Assembly: GCF_003937945.1 (NCBI RefSeq)
Contig: NZ_RSEC01000021.1
Span: 428,292 to 492,291 of the forward strand
Source of the DNA: Amycolatopsis eburnea
Lineage (GTDB): Bacteria > Actinomycetota > Actinomycetes > Mycobacteriales > Pseudonocardiaceae
Direction: 5' to 3'
Length of the DNA stretch: 64,000 bases
Shown: positions 57,232-64,000 of the stretch, in pieces
Layout of the letters: each line of letters opens with the position of its first letter
How positions within the stretch are numbered: the first letter of the stretch is position 1
Notes under the pieces: model-generated
The model's input: the letters and a program-made list of their open reading frames with translations, nothing else
The model's database searches: none
Told to the model about the DNA's origin: nothing
Program-made: the position numbers and the translations under genes

Positions 57232-57960
57232 ATGGACACCCTGAACATGCGCACCGGCGGCGAGGGCGAACCGGCCGTCCTCCTCCTGCACGGCCTGGGC
57301 GCGACCGGCGCCGTCTGGGCCCACTTCACCCCGCCGTTGCCCCGCCGGGTCCTGGTGCCCGACCTGCCCGGCCACGGCCCGTCCTCGCCGCTGCCGCACT
57401 ACAGCTTCGAGACGCTGACCGCCGCCGTCGCCCGCGCGCTGCCGGGGAAGGGCCCGTACGTCGTCGCCGGCCATTCGCTCGGCGGGGTGCTGGCGCTGGA
57501 ACTGGCGTCCGGGAAGTACGACGTCGAGGTCGCGGGCGTGCTGGCGCTCGGGGTGAAGGTCGAGTGGAGCCAGGACGACCTCGGGCGCGCGGCGAGCTTC
57601 GCGGCCAAGCCGCCGCGGGTGTTCGAGACGCGGGAAGACGCCGAACAGGCGTACCTGAAGGTGTCCGGGCTGCTCGGGATCGCGCCCGCGGACCCGGCCG
57701 GGCTTCGCGAGACCGAGGGAGGGTGGCGGCTCGCGATGGACCCGGCCGCGTTCGGCGTCGGCGCGCCGGACATGCCGGCGCTGCTCGCCGCGGCGCGGTG
57801 CCCGGTCGTGCTCGCGGCGGGCGAGGACGACCCCATGAGCCGCCCGGAGCAGCTGCGCGCACTGGACCCGGACGCGGTCACCCTCGCCGGCCTCGGGCAC
57901 AACGCCCACGTCGAGGACCCAGCCGCCGTGCGCGCCCTCCTGGAGCGCTTCGGCGTCTGA
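57232..57960 (+). CDS. Alpha/beta-fold hydrolase
   Basis: 242 residues. Oxyanion segment VLLLHGLGATGAVWAHF, nucleophile elbow VVAGHSLGGVLALELA with the Ser in GHSLGG, acid within VLAAGEDDPMS, and the C-terminal His in LAGLGHNAHVED. A cytoplasmic esterase or C-C hydrolase-like enzyme with unassigned substrate. It is divergent from the P450 with 47 bp between starts, so the two may handle the same compound. Confidence 0.9.
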   Translation: MDTLNMRTGGEGEPAVLLLHGLGATGAVWAHFTPPLPRRVLVPDLPGHGPSSPLPHYSFETLTAAVARALPGKGPYVVAGHSLGGVLALELASGKYDVEVAGVLALGVKVEWSQDDLGRAASFAAKPPRVFETREDAEQAYLKVSGLLGIAPADPAGLRETEGGWRLAMDPAAFGVGAPDMPALLAAARCPVVLAAGEDDPMSRPEQLRALDPDAVTLAGLGHNAHVEDPAAVRALLERFGV

Positions 57961-58200
57961 TGGCCCGGGTGCAGCCGTCGTACCCCACGCGACGGCTGCT
58001 CCGCGAACCCCTCGTCACCACCGGACGGGAGAAAGCCTAGGAACTCGTGGTGGACGAGCGCCTGTACTGCCGCGTCACGCGGCGGTCACGGTCGGTACCT
58101 GCGGAAACGGTTATCTTCGCCGTTCGGTGGTACAGGTGGGGAGGCACGATCGTGATGCTTGAGGGGTACGTTCCGCTCGGGCACGCGGGAGAGGACGCCT

Positions 58201-61200
58201 GTGGAGGATGGCCCGTCGTTCGCCGGATGGCTGCGTGAGCGCCGCGTGCTGGCCGGGCTCACGCAGGCGCAGCTGGCCGAGCGTGCCGGGCTGAGCCTCC
58301 GCGCGGTGCGCAACGCCGAGCTCGGCAGCGTCCGCAAGCCGCGCCCGGAAACCGAACGGCGGCTGCGGGAAGCGCTGGCCGAGGCCCCGCCCGAGCCGGT
58401 GCGGATCGGCGTGCTGGGCCCGCTGACGGTGTCGCGAGGCGCCGAGCCGGTCGAGATCGGCGCCGAAAAGCAGCGCCTGATCCTGGCGTTGCTGGCCCTG
58501 CAGCCCAACCGGACCGTCCGGCGCGAAGACCTCGTCGACGTCGTCTGGGACGAGCCGCCGCCGTCGTGTCTGGACCTGCTCCACACCTACGTCGCGCGGC
58601 TGCGGCGGGCGCTGCGGCCGGCGGACCTCATCGCCACCGACAAGGGCGGGTACCGCCTCTCCGCCGAAGAAAGCCAGCTCGACCTGCTGGAGTTCGAAGC
58701 CCTCCTCGCGCGGGACGCCCCCGGCGAGGCGCTCGCGCTCTGGCGCGGCCCGGCGCTCGCCGACGTCGAACGCCTGCGCCAGCACCCCGCCCGGCTCGCG
58801 CTCGCGATGCGGCGCGCCAAGGCCGTGATGGCCTACGCCGGCGTCGCGGCGCCCGAGGACGCGGCGGTGCAGCTGCGGGTGCTGACCGCCGAGGAGCCGC
58901 TGAACGAGTCCGCGCACGCCCGGCTGATGCTGGTGCTCGCCGCGTCCGGGCGCCAGGCCGCGGCGCTGGACGTCTTCGAGGACGTGCGCCGCCGGCTCGC
59001 CGACGAGCTGGGCATCGGGCCCGGCCCCGAACTGCGCGCCGCCCACCACCAGGTGCTGCGGCAGGACTTCGCCGGCCCGGAACCCCCGGCCCGCGTCCCG
59101 GCGCAGCTGCCCGCCGACGTGCCCGGGTTCCGCGGCCGCGCCGCCCAGCTGGCCGAGCTCGACGAGCTGCTGCACCGCGACGGCACCGGCGCGCGCATCG
59201 CCGTCCTCTCCGGGACCGGCGGGGTCGGCAAGACGGCGCTCGCCGTGCACTGGGCGCAGCGCGCGCCCGCCGAGTTCCCCGACGGGCAGCTCTACCTGGA
59301 CCTGCACGGCTACGGCACGGTCCGGCCGGTCGAGCCGGGCGACGCGCTGTCCGGCTTCCTGCGCGCGCTCGGCGTCCCCGGCGCGGACATCCCCGCCGAG
59401 CCGGACGAGCGCGCGGCGAAGTTCCGCACGGCGCTCGCCGGCCGCCGGATGCTGCTGGTGCTCGACAACGCCGGTTCGGTCGGCCAGGTCCGCCCGCTGC
59501 TGCCCGGTTCGCCGTCGTGCCTGGTGCTGGTGACCAGCCGGGACGCGCTGCCCGGGCTGGTCGCCCGGCACGGCGCCCGCCGCGTGCTCGTCGACCTGCT
59601 CACCGACGCCGAAGCCCGCGACCTGCTGCGGGCGCTGCTCGGCCCGCGCGTCGACGACGAATCCGAGGCCACCGAGGCGCTGATCGGGTACGCCGCCCGG
59701 CTGCCGCTGGCCCTGAGGCTGGTCGCCGAGCTGGCGCTGAGCCGCGAAGGCGAGCGGCTGGCCGCGCTCGCGGCGGAGCTGGCCGACGAACGGCGGCGGC
59801 TCGACCTGCTCGACGGCGGCGGCGACCCGCTCACCGCCGTCCGCGCGGTGTTCTCCTGGTCCTACCGGCACCTGCCCGCTGACGCCGCGCGCGTGTTCCG
59901 GCTCTGCGGCCTGCACCCGGGCCGCGACCTGACACCGGTCGCGATCGCCGCGCTCGCCGACGTCCCGCTGCCCGAAGCCGAGCGGCTGACCGGCGTGCTG
60001 GTGCGCGCCCACCTCGCGCAGCAGACCGGCGCCGACCGCGTCCAGCTGCACGACCTGCTGCGGGTGTACGCCGCCGAGCTCGCGGCGGCCGAGCCGGACG
60101 AGAGCCACGCGGCCCAGGAGCGGCTGTTCGACTGCTACGTCCGCTCCGCCGCGCAGGCCATGGACGTCGTCCTGCCGCAGGAACGGCACCTGCGACCGGT
60201 CGTGCCGGACCCGGACGTCAAGGTGATCGAGGCGCAGGCGTGGCTGGAGGCCGAGCGGCGCAACCTCCTCGCCGTCGCCGCGCACGCGACCCGGCACGGC
60301 TGGGCCGACCACCTGCGGCTGCTGTCCGGGATCCTGTGGCACTACCTCGACGTCGGCGGCTACCACGAAGAAGCGCTGGTGCTGCACACGCACGCGTCGG
60401 CGCTGGCCCACGACGCCGGCGACCGCGCCGCGGAGGCCGAACCGCTGACCCTGATCGCGCTCGGTCACTGGCGCGTCGGCCGGTCGCGGGAAGCCCGGCG
60501 GTACCTGGAAGAGGCGCTCGTCCTCGTCCGCGAAACCGGGGACCGGCGCACCGAGATCCACGTGCTCAACACCCTCGGCCTGGTCTGCCGCGCGCTCGGC
60601 CGGTTCGCCGAAGCGATCGGCTACTCGACGGAAGCACTGGCCGTGGCGCGGAAGACGGGCGACCGCACCAGCGAGGGCCTGGTCCTGGTCGTGCTCGGCT
60701 GCTCCTGCCGCGGCATCGGCCGGTACGCGGAAGCGGCCGGCTACCACCGGGAAGCCTTGGCGCTGGCCCGCGAAACCGCCGACCGCACCAGCGAGGGCTA
60801 CGCGCTGGTGAACCTCGGCGACGCGTTGTCGGCGCAGGGGAACCACGACGAAGCCGCGGTGGCGCTGGCGGAAGGGCTGGAGCACTTCCGGGCCATGGGC
60901 GTGCGCGTCAGCGAGGGGTACGCGCTCGGCATCCTCGGCGACGTCGAGCACGCGCGCGGCCGGTACGCCGAAGCCGCGGACCACCTCGAACGAGCGATGG
61001 AAATCGCGCGCGAGACGGGCAGCCCGACCAACCGCGGCGTCGCCTTGAAGCACCTCGGCGACGTCCGGCTGGCGCAGGGACGGCCCGCCGAAGCGGCCCG
61101 GCACCTCGAAGAAGCACTCGGCCTGGCACGGGAATGCGGCGACCGGGGCGTCGAATCCCGCGTGCTCAACAGCCTGGGCGCGGTCGCGGCCGCGCGCGGG

Positions 61201-61440
61201 GCCTCGGCGGAGGCGCTCGCCTACTACCGCGAAGCCCTGGCCGTGGCGAAGGAAACCGGCTGCGGTCCCGAACAGGGCCGCGCGCACTGCGGCCTCGGCG
61301 AAGTCCACTGTGGACTCGGCGACGCGGTGGCCGCGCGCGAGCACTGGGAACGCGCGCTGGCCTGCTACGCGGGGGAGTGCGTGCCCGGCGCGATCCGCGT
61401 CCGCAACCACCTGGCGGCCTTGGACCGCGTGGCAGGCTGA
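58201..61440 (+). CDS. Large AfsR-type regulator with added XRE domain (XRE-BTAD-NB-ARC-TPR)
   Basis: 1079 residues from GTG 58201, with GGGAGAGGA at good spacing. Residues about 5-60 form an XRE HTH (LRERRVLAGLTQAQLAERAG), and residues 68-160 a SARP winged helix (VRIGVLGPLTVSRGAEPVEI, LILALLALQPNRTVRREDLV). BTAD helices run to about 300, and the P-loop GTGGVGKTA is at about 338-346. The NB-ARC continues to about 600, and TPR repeats occupy residues about 740-1060 (GRYAEAADHLERAMEIARET and nine similar units). Having two DNA-binding modules in one chain is notable. It could be a pathway-specific or global regulator. Confidence 0.85.
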   Translation: MEDGPSFAGWLRERRVLAGLTQAQLAERAGLSLRAVRNAELGSVRKPRPETERRLREALAEAPPEPVRIGVLGPLTVSRGAEPVEIGAEKQRLILALLALQPNRTVRREDLVDVVWDEPPPSCLDLLHTYVARLRRALRPADLIATDKGGYRLSAEESQLDLLEFEALLARDAPGEALALWRGPALADVERLRQHPARLALAMRRAKAVMAYAGVAAPEDAAVQLRVLTAEEPLNESAHARLMLVLAASGRQAAALDVFEDVRRRLADELGIGPGPELRAAHHQVLRQDFAGPEPPARVPAQLPADVPGFRGRAAQLAELDELLHRDGTGARIAVLSGTGGVGKTALAVHWAQRAPAEFPDGQLYLDLHGYGTVRPVEPGDALSGFLRALGVPGADIPAEPDERAAKFRTALAGRRMLLVLDNAGSVGQVRPLLPGSPSCLVLVTSRDALPGLVARHGARRVLVDLLTDAEARDLLRALLGPRVDDESEATEALIGYAARLPLALRLVAELALSREGERLAALAAELADERRRLDLLDGGGDPLTAVRAVFSWSYRHLPADAARVFRLCGLHPGRDLTPVAIAALADVPLPEAERLTGVLVRAHLAQQTGADRVQLHDLLRVYAAELAAAEPDESHAAQERLFDCYVRSAAQAMDVVLPQERHLRPVVPDPDVKVIEAQAWLEAERRNLLAVAAHATRHGWADHLRLLSGILWHYLDVGGYHEEALVLHTHASALAHDAGDRAAEAEPLTLIALGHWRVGRSREARRYLEEALVLVRETGDRRTEIHVLNTLGLVCRALGRFAEAIGYSTEALAVARKTGDRTSEGLVLVVLGCSCRGIGRYAEAAGYHREALALARETADRTSEGYALVNLGDALSAQGNHDEAAVALAEGLEHFRAMGVRVSEGYALGILGDVEHARGRYAEAADHLERAMEIARETGSPTNRGVALKHLGDVRLAQGRPAEAARHLEEALGLARECGDRGVESRVLNSLGAVAAARGASAEALAYYREALAVAKETGCGPEQGRAHCGLGEVHCGLGDAVAAREHWERALACYAGECVPGAIRVRNHLAALDRVAG

Positions 61441-61529
61441 CGCGGTTCGAGCGCGGCGAGGTCGCTTTCCAGCCGCTGGCGGTCGCGGTCGACGAAGTTG
61501 GTGCTGCCCGCGAGCCGCCGGGTGATCAC
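61365..61529 (-). CDS. Possible 54-aa ORF coupled to the methyltransferase gene
   Basis: GTG 61529 overlaps the methyltransferase stop as GTGA. The product reads VITRRLAGSTNFVDRDRQRL then ESDLAALEPRQPA, a plausible helix, but the second half runs antisense into the end of the large regulator gene. Only the coupling and the first about 35 codons support it. Confidence 0.3.
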   Translation of the reverse strand: MITRRLAGSTNFVDRDRQRLESDLAALEPRQPATRSKAARWLRTRIAPGTHSPA

Positions 61530-62296
61530 GACGTCCTCCCGGTGGCCTTGAAGAACGTGTAGTGGAAGGTCTCGGTCCGGTGCAGGTCCGCGACGCCGCG
61601 GGCCCAGCTTCCGGCGGTGGCCAGACCGCGCGCGACGGCCGTTTCGCCGACGCCTTCGACCATCGCGGTGAAGGTGTCGCGGGTGAACCCGGTGACGAGG
61701 GCGGGCCGGGACGCGTCGGCGTAGACGGTCCTGGGCTCGACCACGACGTCGGCGAAGCCGGCGCCGGCGAGCAGCGGGTACAGGCGCCGCCCGATGAGCG
61801 CGTCCCCGCCGGCGTCGGCCTGCAGGCGCACGAGGCAGTCGATCGCGGCCTGCGCGGGTTCGCTGCGCGGGTGGAAGAAGGCCGAGCCGTGGTCGCCCTC
61901 GATGACGGTGATCGTGCCGCCGGGCCGCAGCAGGGTCTTCAGGTGGGCCAGTGCCTTTTCCGGTTCGGGCAGGTGTTCCAGCACGAAGCAGACGAAGAGG
62001 TGGTCGTACTCGCCGTCGAGGTCGAACAGGTCGGCGTGGCGGAAGTCGACGCCGGTGACCCGGGCCGCGGCCTCCTTCAGCGACGCTTCGGAGACGTCGA
62101 CCGCGGTCAGGCGCGCGCCGGGACTGCGGGCCGCGAGGTGGACGGTCTGGGCGCCGACGCCGCAGCCGACCTCCAGCACGCGGCTGCCGGCGGGGAACGC
62201 CGTCCCCGCGTGCAGGAGTCCGGCGAGGGTGTCGGCCTGGTCGCCGAGGCGACGGGCTTCGGGAGCGGCGTAACCGTGCACGTAAGTGGTGTCCAT
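61526..62296 (-). CDS. SAM-dependent methyltransferase
   Basis: 256 residues from ATG 62296. Class I fold: motif I VLEVGCGVGAQTVHLAARSP, acidic loop LTAVDVSEASLKEAAARVTG, motif II/III EYDHLFVCFVLEHLPEPEKA and LKTLLRPGGTITVIEGDHGS. Substrate unknown; sequences of this type include small-molecule and ubiquinone/menaquinone-like methyltransferases. It is divergent from the MocR regulator with only 28 bp between starts, so the regulator probably controls it. Confidence 0.9.
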   Translation of the reverse strand: MDTTYVHGYAAPEARRLGDQADTLAGLLHAGTAFPAGSRVLEVGCGVGAQTVHLAARSPGARLTAVDVSEASLKEAAARVTGVDFRHADLFDLDGEYDHLFVCFVLEHLPEPEKALAHLKTLLRPGGTITVIEGDHGSAFFHPRSEPAQAAIDCLVRLQADAGGDALIGRRLYPLLAGAGFADVVVEPRTVYADASRPALVTGFTRDTFTAMVEGVGETAVARGLATAGSWARGVADLHRTETFHYTFFKATGRTS

Positions 62297-62324
62297 GAAC
62301 CCAGCGTGCTGCGACAATGGTCCG

Positions 62325-63770
62325 GTGGACAGAGCCAAAGCGGGCCCTTCGGAGGGGTCCATAGGGTCGGACTTCCTCCAGCTGGACGTCCGTGAGGCGC
62401 CACCCGGCGGGCTCGCGGACTGGCTCGCCGGCCGGCTGCGCGCCGCGGTCGCCGACGGCAGGCTCCCGGTCGGCGGCCGGCTGCCCGCGTCCCGGGTGCT
62501 GGCCGCCGAGCTGCGCGTCTCGCGGGGCGTGGTCACCGAGGCCTACCAGCGGCTCATCGACGACGGGCACGCCGCGGGCCGCGGCCGCGCGGGCACGGTC
62601 GTGGTCGCCGCGCCGGTGCTGCCCCCGGACCCCGCGCCCGCGCGGGTGCCGTCGAAGGTGATCACGCCGCTGCCCGGCGTCGAGGTGTTCGACGCGATCC
62701 GCGCGATCCCGGCCCGCCTCGACCTGACGCCGGGCGTCCCGGACCTGACGGCGTTCCCGCGCGCGGCGTGGCTGCGCGCCGAGCGGGCGGTGCTGGACGA
62801 GCTGGAGCCGTCCCACTTCGGCTACGGCGACCCGCGCGGCGCGCCGTCGATGCGGCTGGCGGTGTCGCGCTGGCTGGCGCGCAACCGCGGGATCCGCGTC
62901 GACCCGGGCGAGATCATCGTGGTGGCGGGGGTCGCGCAGGCGCTGACGCTGCTGGGGGAGGTGCTGCGGCAGCACGGGATCGCCGAGATCGCGGTGGAGG
63001 ACCCGGGCTCGCTGGGCGCGCGTCAGCACCTGCACCACTGCGGCCTGGCGACCCCGCCCATCCCGGTGGACGACGACGGCGTCCGCGTCGCCGCCCTGCA
63101 GTCCCCGGCGGTGCTGCTGACGCCGGCCCACCAGTTCCCGATGGGCGTGGTCCTGGGCGGCGAGCGCCGCCGCGAGCTGATGCGCTGGGTGTCCGACGGC
63201 GGCATCGTGGTGGAGGACGACTACGACGCCGAGCACCGCTACGACCGCGCGCCGGTGCCGGCGGTGCGGGCGATGGTGCCGGAGGTCTGCTACACGGGGA
63301 GCGTGTCGAAGCTGCTGGCGCCCGCGCTGCGGGTGGGCTGGCTGCTGGCGCCGCCGCGGTTCCGGGACGACCTGGTGGCGGCGAAGCGGTTCGCGGACCT
63401 GGGCAACGCTGTGCTGGCCCAGCTGGTGCTGGCGCGGCTGATGGAGACGGGCGAGCTGGAGCGGCAGCTGCGGGTGGTGCGGGGTCGGCACAGGCGTCGC
63501 CGGGACGCGATGATCCGGGCGCTGTCGGCGTCCCTGCCTGGGGCGCGGGTGCACGGGGCGGCGGCCGGTCTGCACCTGACGGTCACCTTCGACGGCGAGG
63601 TCGACGACGTCGCGGTGGCGGCGGCCGCGCTGGGCGAGGGGGTGAAGGTGCAACCGCTGTCGTGGCACCGGCAGCGGCCGGGGCGGCCGGGGCTCGTGCT
63701 GGGGTATGCGGCGCGGACGGCGTCGGAGATCGAGGAGGGGATCGCGGTGCTGGGGCGACTGGTGCGTTAG
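62325..63770 (+). CDS. MocR-type (GntR-aminotransferase fusion) regulator
   Basis: 481 residues from GTG 62325, immediately after a GACAAT -10 box, so probably leaderless. N-terminal GntR HTH: LADWLAGRLRAAVADGRLPV, GGRLPASRVLAAELRVSRGV, VTEAYQRLIDDG. The aminotransferase-like domain has FGYGDPRGAPSMRLAVSRWL and TGSVSKLLAPALRVGWLLAP, with Lys329 as PLP anchor. These proteins sense amines or vitamin B6 through PLP. Divergence from the methyltransferase gene suggests the latter is a target, but PdxR-like roles cannot be excluded. Confidence 0.9.
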   Translation: MDRAKAGPSEGSIGSDFLQLDVREAPPGGLADWLAGRLRAAVADGRLPVGGRLPASRVLAAELRVSRGVVTEAYQRLIDDGHAAGRGRAGTVVVAAPVLPPDPAPARVPSKVITPLPGVEVFDAIRAIPARLDLTPGVPDLTAFPRAAWLRAERAVLDELEPSHFGYGDPRGAPSMRLAVSRWLARNRGIRVDPGEIIVVAGVAQALTLLGEVLRQHGIAEIAVEDPGSLGARQHLHHCGLATPPIPVDDDGVRVAALQSPAVLLTPAHQFPMGVVLGGERRRELMRWVSDGGIVVEDDYDAEHRYDRAPVPAVRAMVPEVCYTGSVSKLLAPALRVGWLLAPPRFRDDLVAAKRFADLGNAVLAQLVLARLMETGELERQLRVVRGRHRRRRDAMIRALSASLPGARVHGAAAGLHLTVTFDGEVDDVAVAAAALGEGVKVQPLSWHRQRPGRPGLVLGYAARTASEIEEGIAVLGRLVR

Positions 63771-63829
63771 CCCGCTCGGGGCGGGTTGGTATGGCGCGGT
63801 CCGGCCGAGGTCCGAGCGCGGATCGCGCG

Positions 63830-63852
63830 GTCTTGAATGAGTCATTCAAGAC
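63830..63852. terminator. 23-bp palindrome after the MocR gene
   Basis: GTCTTGAATGA (63830-63840) and TCATTCAAGAC (63842-63852) are exact inverted copies around one base, followed by CTCC. It is positioned as a terminator for the MocR gene or the leftward IS remnant; an operator is also possible. Confidence 0.5.
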
Positions 63853-63922
63853 CTCCGGTGACAGGGTCCCGGCAAAGTCGTGCCGGCGAGCGCGTCGCGG
63901 GGATGTCGTGAAAGGGATGCTC

Positions 63923-64000
63923 CTATGGATGTCGAGGGGTGAGTTCGAGGCCGTTTGCGGTGATGATCCGGTAGAGCTCCCGGGCGATGTAGCGTTTGAG
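63923..64000 (-). CDS. C-terminal end of a probable IS110-type transposase, partial
   Basis: The minus-strand frame entering from the right edge ends LKRYIARELYRIITANGLEL then TPRHP and a TAG at 63923-63925. LKRYIARELY resembles the C-terminal helix of IS110-family transposases (from memory). Only 25 codons are visible, so neither the family nor integrity can be established. Confidence 0.4.
   Translation of the reverse strand, partial: LKRYIARELYRIITANGLELTPRHP

Noticed and set aside
58111..61410. 1099-codon minus-strand ORF opposite the large regulator
   Set aside because: Long antisense frames are expected opposite high-GC3 genes, and the plus strand has unmistakable NB-ARC and TPR motifs.

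Overview
This is a chromosomal window from a very high-G+C actinomycete. Most coding regions use G or C at nearly every third codon position, GTG starts and GTGA/ATGA stop-start overlaps are common, and several genes appear leaderless. SARP/AfsR-type regulators, an ECF sigma factor beside a DGPF (YCII) protein, and long GC-rich intergenic hairpins suggest Pseudonocardiaceae, most likely Amycolatopsis; the genus is inference only.

Left chromosomal part (1-10.8 kb): the end of an Lrp/AsnC regulator, a homodimeric pyruvate dehydrogenase E1/transketolase-like enzyme, two lipoprotein genes (one apparently frameshifted), a SARP regulator, a SUKH/leucine-rich-repeat protein, rlmN, and a ketopantoate-reductase-like gene divergent from a TetR regulator across a clear inverted repeat.

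Island A (10.87-15.47 kb, minus strand, clearly lower G+C) is a probable operon: a 63-codon Cys-containing protein, a DUF6879 protein, a PhyH-like dioxygenase with an HxH instead of the usual HxD, a GNAT acetyltransferase coupled by GTGA, and an NB-ARC/TPR (STAND) protein. About 700 bp of low-G+C DNA without a convincing gene lies upstream.

Middle chromosomal part (16-36 kb): a coupled ImmA/IrrE metallopeptidase and MAB_1171c-type membrane protein; two very large coupled genes of unknown function (1080 and 432 aa); a TetX-like monooxygenase and an intradiol dioxygenase; MerR with an MFS exporter; a MoaD-like/BNR-repeat pair; DGPF proteins with an ECF42-type sigma factor; a membrane protein-XRE-quinone reductase operon; TetR with an enoyl-CoA hydratase; an ArsC-like protein; and threonine synthase.

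Island B (36,010-52,530) is a 16.5-kb integrated element bounded by an 18-bp direct repeat. It sits inside the start of an EXPERA-type membrane protein gene. The right end keeps the original first 14 codons. The left end supplies a new in-frame start that overlaps the integrase stop as GTGA. The element carries a tyrosine integrase, XRE repressor, excisionase, a block of small coupled genes including DUF6907-type proteins, a replication-initiator-like gene with internal iterons, an HTH-SWIM zinc-finger protein, a highly structured non-coding stretch, a complete 1120-aa phage tail tape-measure protein with no other virion gene, two more excisionase-like HTH proteins, an XRE regulator, a six-copy palindrome array, a DUF2637-like membrane protein and a lipoprotein. 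No FtsK/TraB translocase, relaxase, terminase, portal or capsid gene is visible. Strong hairpins punctuate the gene blocks. I regard this satellite-like element as the most interesting part of the window.

Right chromosomal part (52.5-64 kb): a DUF1295 membrane protein coupled to a carbon-nitrogen hydrolase, an SDR, a P450 coupled to a LysR regulator, an alpha/beta hydrolase, a large XRE-BTAD-NB-ARC-TPR regulator, a methyltransferase divergent from a MocR-type regulator, and the C-terminal end of a probable IS110-type transposase at the window edge.
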